A stretch of DNA of 64,000 nt, taken from the NCBI GenBank assembly GCA_026874595.1, contig CM049312.1, positions 51,217,429 through 51,281,428 of the forward strand. The letters run 5' to 3'. The DNA is from Sipunculus nudus. Its lineage: Eukaryota; Annelida; Sipuncula; Golfingiida; Sipunculidae. The notes under the pieces were generated by a model, which saw only the letters and a program-made list of their open reading frames with translations, made no database searches and was not told the DNA's origin. Position numbers and translations under genes: made by a program. Below, piece by piece: positions 59,610 to 64,000 of the stretch (position 1 is its first letter; each line of letters starts with the position of its first letter).

Positions 59610-59803
59610 GAAATATCACATGACGTTAAATGATGTTGCCTCTGATATACATCCTGACCTATTGCCAGCCACTGGCGGCCTTCAATTAAGTCATATTTCA
59701 GCTTCTCAACAGTTGCACATCATTGACATTAATATGACAGTGCAGGGGACTATCATTGTTATCGTTGGAACATCGGGCATAGATACTGATGTATTCTGGC
59801 AAG
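59610..59803 (+). CDS. Possible 194-bp exon, weak
   Basis: GACAAACAG precedes the segment and TGGCAAG|GTATGT is a strong donor. One frame is open throughout and includes PDLLPATGGLQLSHISASQQ. It would precede the Gln-rich exon at 63730 in the same orientation. The acceptor has no clear pyrimidine tract and the peptide is not recognisable. Confidence 0.2.
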
Positions 59804-61322
59804 GTATGTACTTGTTTACAAATTGCAGCCCATTGTTTATAGTGATGAGATGTCACACAACACAGTAGCAGAGAAAGTGTAAGTGGCCCTGGTGCAGCTG
59901 TCAGTGTTATTTATCACAGGACATTTATCTATTACATGGTTTATGACTCAGATGAATGCAGCAGTTGTAGTGTGTAATATCTGATCTGTTTCTGGTGTTC
60001 ATAAAGGAAAAGTCCATGACATATGTTAGCAGGTGCCTGACCATGGGTATTGACTGGTGTACAACAAACAAGGCATGTTATCTGGTGGCCAGATGTGGGC
60101 ACTGATTATGAGGAATGTATCATATGAATGCAGTGATAGGGCATACTGACAGTGATCATTGTCAGTCCCGATCACTCTTGTTTTAGTTTCATTACAGGAT
60201 TTATAGACACTTTTCCATTTTGACCATTGACTAGATTTCACTGACATGCCATCTTAGGCATAACTTCAGTTCTTTACTTGCTAGTCTGTTGTTCTTATGG
60301 ATTTCTATCGCACTGTAGTCAGTTGTCACCTATTTTCAGAAATTAAGTCAGTGTGAACCAGTTTAGATATGTTGTTACATGTGAATATTTCTGCCTGACC
60401 ATATTCATGTTGCTCAGAATTAAACTGTGGTACTTCTCATCATTATGTATGGAGATTTATGAGTTACCAAATTTAATGTCACCTTCAACTTTTGACATGT
60501 TATATGAATGATTCATTCACTGGAAAATTGTATTGATAGCCTTACTTGTTGTTTACATTCATTTAAAAACAATTTGAGACAATGTTCTTTCCTTATTTCG
60601 GGAGTGGCAAGAGATAACAGTGATCAAATAATAACACCAGGACTAAAAGCTTTTGATATCAAACATGAATACGATTACCTGTATGTTTTTATATAAGCCT
60701 GGCAGATTTGGGGACACCTAGTGAGCAACACAGGGAGGTCAGAGGTCAGTCAAGCTGATTAATAAACCAGCAGGGAATGGATCTCAACAGAGAACTTGTT
60801 ATTGAGTTTAAACTTAAAAGTGAATTTGAAATGAAAAACAGACATGGAACCACAGGTTGACTTGTGATACATTATTCTAAGAGAACACACAAATCATAAG
60901 GGGTATCACCATGTTATATCAAAGTAAAAGGGTTGCTGCAAGCTTGTCAACAGTGATCTGCTTACAAGCTTGATAAAACAGCTTCAAACATTGGAGTGTG
61001 CATGGCTGCAGTTATGTTAATTGTTATAAAATGAAAGTCTATTGGGAAGGTGTGGTTGTGAAGTTAAAATAATATGGGAGAGTCAGAGGGGCATCATTTC
61101 AGCTGTTTTATTCAACTTTTGCATGTAATGTTGTGTGATGAACACATATTAGGGATACCTTTCCAAATCATACCAGCTGCCATCAAACCTTATCCACATG
61201 GTCAGGACAATGACATCCAAGATGTCTGCTTTCATCTTTCAGTTTCAAATCTACATTGTTTTGCAAACATTTATTAAAATATTTCACACATTACACTGTC
61301 TTATATTATATTGTCTGATTTT
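59804..61322. other. No gene recognised
   Basis: Unique-looking DNA, possibly intron. Confidence 0.4.
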
Positions 61323-63472
61323 TAGCTCTGCTGACTGCAAGTCGTCTCAGCTATATTGATGGTCCTTTGGCCATTATCCATCCGACAGATGTCCGTTAAT
61401 AGGGCACATTTTGCAACAGTTTGACTTTTGAATCTGACATTAAACAAAATAAAAATAATTATAGATGATTTATTTAGCACCAGTTCTCCAATAGTCAGAC
61501 TTACACCCACACACCCACATATAAAGCACTATATCATGGAATCCTACTCCTTGTACCATACCTACTGATAAAGCACTATTTCATGGAATCCTACTCCTTG
61601 TACCATACCTACTGATAAAGCACTATATCATGGAATCCTACTCCTTGTACCATACCTAATGATAAAGCACTATTTCATGGAATCCTACTCCTTGTACCAT
61701 ACCTACTGATAAAGCACTATATCATGGAATCCTACTCCTTGTACCATACCTACTGATAAAGCACTATTTCATGGAATCCTACTCCTTGTACCATACCTAC
61801 TGATAAAGCACTATATCATGGAATCCTACTCCTTGTACCATACCTACTGATAAAGCACTATATCATGGAACCCTACTCCTTGTACCATACCTACTGATAA
61901 AGCACTATATCATGGAACCCTACTCCTTGTACCATACCTACTGATAAAGCACTATCTCATGGAATCCTACTCCTTGTACCATACCTACTGATAAAGCACT
62001 ATTTCATGGAATCCTACTCCTTGTACCATACCTACTGATAAAGCACTATTTCATGGAATCCTACTCCTTGTACCATACCTACTGATAAAGCACTATTTCA
62101 TGGAATCCTACTCCTTGTACCATACCTACTGATAAAGCACTATTTCATGGAATCCTACTCCTTGTACCATACCTACTGATAAAGCACTATTTCATGGAAT
62201 CCTACTCCTTGTACCATACCTACTGATAAAGCACTATTTCATGGAATCCTACTCCTTGTACCATACCTACTGATAAAGCACTATTTCATGGAATCCTACT
62301 CCTTGTACCATACCTACTGATAAAGCACTATTTCATGGAATCCTACTCCTTGTACCATACCTACTGATAAAGCACTATTTCATGGAATCCTACTCCTTGT
62401 ACCATACCTACTGATAAAGCACTATTTCATGGAATCCTACTCCTTGTACCATACCTACTGATAAAGCACTATTTCATGGAATCCTACTCCTTGTACCATA
62501 CCTACTGATAAAGCACTATTTCATGGAATCCTACTCCTTGTACCATACCTACTGATAAAGCACTATTTCATGGAATCCTACTCCCTGTACCATACCTACT
62601 GATAAAGCACTATATCATGGAACCCTACTCCTTGTACCATACCTACTGATAAAGCACTATTTCATGGAATCCTACTCCTTGTACCATACCTACTGATAAA
62701 GCACTATTTCATGGAATCCTACTCCTTGTACCATACCTACTGATAAAGCACTATTTCATGGAATCCTACTCCTTGTACCATACCTACTGATAAAGCACTA
62801 TTTCATGGAATCCTACTCCTTGTACCATACCTACTGATAAAGCACTATTTCATGGAATCCTACTCCTTGTACCATACCTACTGATAAAGCACTATTTCAT
62901 GGAATCCTACTCCATGTACCATACCTACTGATAAAGCACTATTTCATGGAATCCTACTCCTTGTACCATACCTACTGATAAAGCATTATTTCATGGAATC
63001 CTACTCCTTGTACCATACCTACTGATAAAGCACTATATCATGGAATCCTACTCCTTGTACCATACCTACTGATAAAGCACTATATCATGGAATCCTACTC
63101 CTTGTACCATACCTACTGATAAAGCACTATTTCATGGAATCCTACTCCTTGTACCATACCTACTGATAAAGCACTATTTCATGGAATCCTACTGCCTGTG
63201 CCACTCCCTAAGCCCACTTTCTTTCTCACCTTCTCTTGCATGTTTATCCATTGTAACTAACTTAAGAAAAACAAATGATACATATTAAGACCAAATGATT
63301 TTACACTCTGGTACAGTTAGATGTTCCTGAGGTCTCCTGCCAAACCAAAACTTGGTCACTGCAACTTTGTTCCTTTAAGAAATTAAGGATAAACCTTTTC
63401 TTACGATTCCTGTTGGATATGTTAAGCTATGTCATGCTAGTCAGCTGAGCATCATGATCCATGGGCCACTTG
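61323..63472 (+). mobile_element. TAGCTCAG-family hairpin element hosting a minisatellite
   Basis: The decayed 5' hairpin TAGCTCTGCTGACTGCAAGT and CGTCTCAGCTA is followed by a GTCCTTTGGCCATTATCCAT tract. The 3' end is CAGCTGAGCATCATGATCCA then TGGGCCACTTG-TT at 63442-63472. About 1.7 kb of the 2.15 kb is a 47-bp tandem array; the part after it (63310-63400, CCTGCCAAACCAAAACTTGG) is normal family body. Confidence 0.65.
61521..63195 (+). repeat. 47-bp minisatellite, 36 units, exact spacing
   Basis: ATAAAGCACTATTTCATGGA recurs from 61521 to 63166, which is 35 periods of exactly 47 bp (1645 bp). Units differ mainly at one T/A position (TATTTC or TATATC) and in an AATCC/AACCC variant. The homogeneity implies recent expansion or strong homogenisation. 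It shares its period but not its sequence with the array at 41592. Confidence 0.98.
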
Positions 63473-63625
63473 TTGTGCCATTAATACCTCATCACTGCCA
63501 CCTAGTGTTCAGGGCAGGGGTGGTTGGCAATTGCATACACCTGGTCTTTTAGTACTATTTCAACTATTTACAGTATAAATTTAGTTTTTGCTGTGTTTCA
63601 CCAAGTTTTTTACTGGTTTTATGTG

Positions 63626-63715
63626 CCCATCAGTGATGGGCATATTATGGTATACCCATGGTCTGTTTGTTTCCATCTGGAGATCTTATATTTCATTAAG
63701 TTTTCATTAAGCTTT
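63626..63715 (+). mobile_element. 5' end of a hairpin-type element beside an exon
   Basis: TGCCCATC-AGT-GATGGGCA forms a perfect 8-bp hairpin (63626-63644), followed by TATTATGGTATACCCATGGT and CTGTTTGTTTCCATCTGG. This is the start seen at 12545. Only the first ~90 bp remain before the splice acceptor of the Gln-rich exon. Confidence 0.6.
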
Positions 63716-63729
63716 TTACAATATTTCAG

Positions 63730-64000
63730 GCCACAGTCAAAAGCATCAAGGAGAAACAGCAACAACAACAACAAGAGCAACAACTTCAGCAACAACAGGC
63801 GGTCCCCATGTTACCACAACAACAGGCGGTCCCCACGTTACCACAACAACAGGTGGTCCCCACGTTACAACCTTCATCACGACCTGTGCCAACTTTGCCA
63901 ACTGCCACTCACACTGTGACACAGTCTATTACGTCAAGTCTGTCACGGCCCAACTCTCCAACAGCCTTGGCACTGTTGCCTCCAACCACAGTGCCACAGG
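63730..64000 (+). CDS. Gln/Pro/Thr-rich internal exon, runs off the window
   Basis: A pyrimidine-rich tract (AAGCTTTTTACAATATTTCAG, ending 63729) gives a convincing acceptor. In the frame beginning GCC at 63730 the exon is open to the window end (90 codons). It starts ATVKSIKEKQQQQQQEQQLQ, then has three imperfect 9-residue repeats of the PQQQAVPTL type, then a Ser/Thr/Pro-rich stretch with SRPNSPTALALLPPTTVPQ. Such composition is usual for disordered parts of transcription or chromatin regulators, but no family can be named. The frame starting at 63732 is also open throughout and would give Thr-rich TTTGGPHV repeats with later cysteines. The DNA repeat is 27 bp; its few differences change residues in the first frame and are silent in the other. 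I prefer the Gln frame on overall character; certainty is limited without the preceding exon. Confidence 0.6.

Noticed and set aside
23770-62700. Tandem arrays as CRISPR-like arrays
   Set aside because: Units are contiguous with no unique spacers between constant repeats, and the host is clearly eukaryotic.
41592-63195. Idea that the two 47-bp arrays are the same satellite
   Set aside because: I compared the units in both orientations and found no convincing similarity; only the period is shared.
63524-63919. 131-residue plus-strand frame with SNNNNKSNN and NNRRSPRYH repeats
   Set aside because: It is the third frame through the Gln-rich exon, begins in the intron and meets a stop at 63917-63919, whereas the frame starting at 63730 stays open.

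Overview
The window looks like AT-rich nuclear DNA of an animal, most likely a mollusc. It has long stretches without reading frames, many minisatellites, and several short interspersed elements of a style I recognise from bivalve genomic DNA: a terminal hairpin followed by CCGT- or GCC-rich starts. The organism call is an inference from repeat style; no conserved protein in the window fixes it. I see no bacterial-type operons, rRNA, tRNA or CRISPR array. Nearly all short open frames here are chance frames in intron or intergenic DNA, or frames through repeats.

Probable coding sequence is sparse. At the right edge (63730 to the window end, plus strand) a well-formed splice acceptor opens a Gln/Pro/Thr-rich exon. 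It is probably an internal exon of a large gene whose long upstream intron could fill much of the window. On the opposite strand at 47731-48034 there is a likely 304-bp exon with good splice sites and a Cys-rich translation of 101 codons. A weaker minus-strand candidate lies at 49258-49572. Two small plus-strand candidates (38381-38449 and 59610-59803) rest mainly on splice-site quality.

Mobile DNA dominates the left third. Two elements with terminal inverted repeats stand side by side in a TTA / element / TTA / element / TTA chain (2054-10082) and share the middle TTA, as expected of PIF/Harbinger-like insertions. The first contains a 3.2-kb foldback-like element (2969-6155, TATG duplication) whose arms are built of CTCGCCTAGGCGAG-type palindromes. 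The second contains a 1.7-kb element carrying a 280-bp tandem array. A second foldback element (13152-14237) is inserted in a 29-bp minisatellite with a 6-bp ATGTAC duplication. Single diverged arms of the two foldback families occur at about 18720-19094 and 25854-26060.

Further right are several copies of families that begin with a 13-bp-class hairpin and end in an inverted copy of one hairpin arm plus a small hairpin next to CTAG-TT or CTTG-TT. Copies lie at 19421-23569, 31282-32268, 33493-37557 (with another family nested at 36077-37512), 38947-40701, 55379-56049 and 61323-63472. Their layout resembles non-autonomous Helentron/Helitron-like elements (HINE/DINE type).

Minisatellites are dense: units of 28, 33, 101, 80, 31, 47, 39, 39 and 47 bp. 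The last is a 36-copy array with exact 47-bp spacing inside a hairpin element. The main novelty candidates are the shared-TTA tandem insertion, the modular palindromic foldback families, the common architecture of the hairpin families, and the antisense Cys-rich exon. I found no evidence for an undescribed gene system beyond these.
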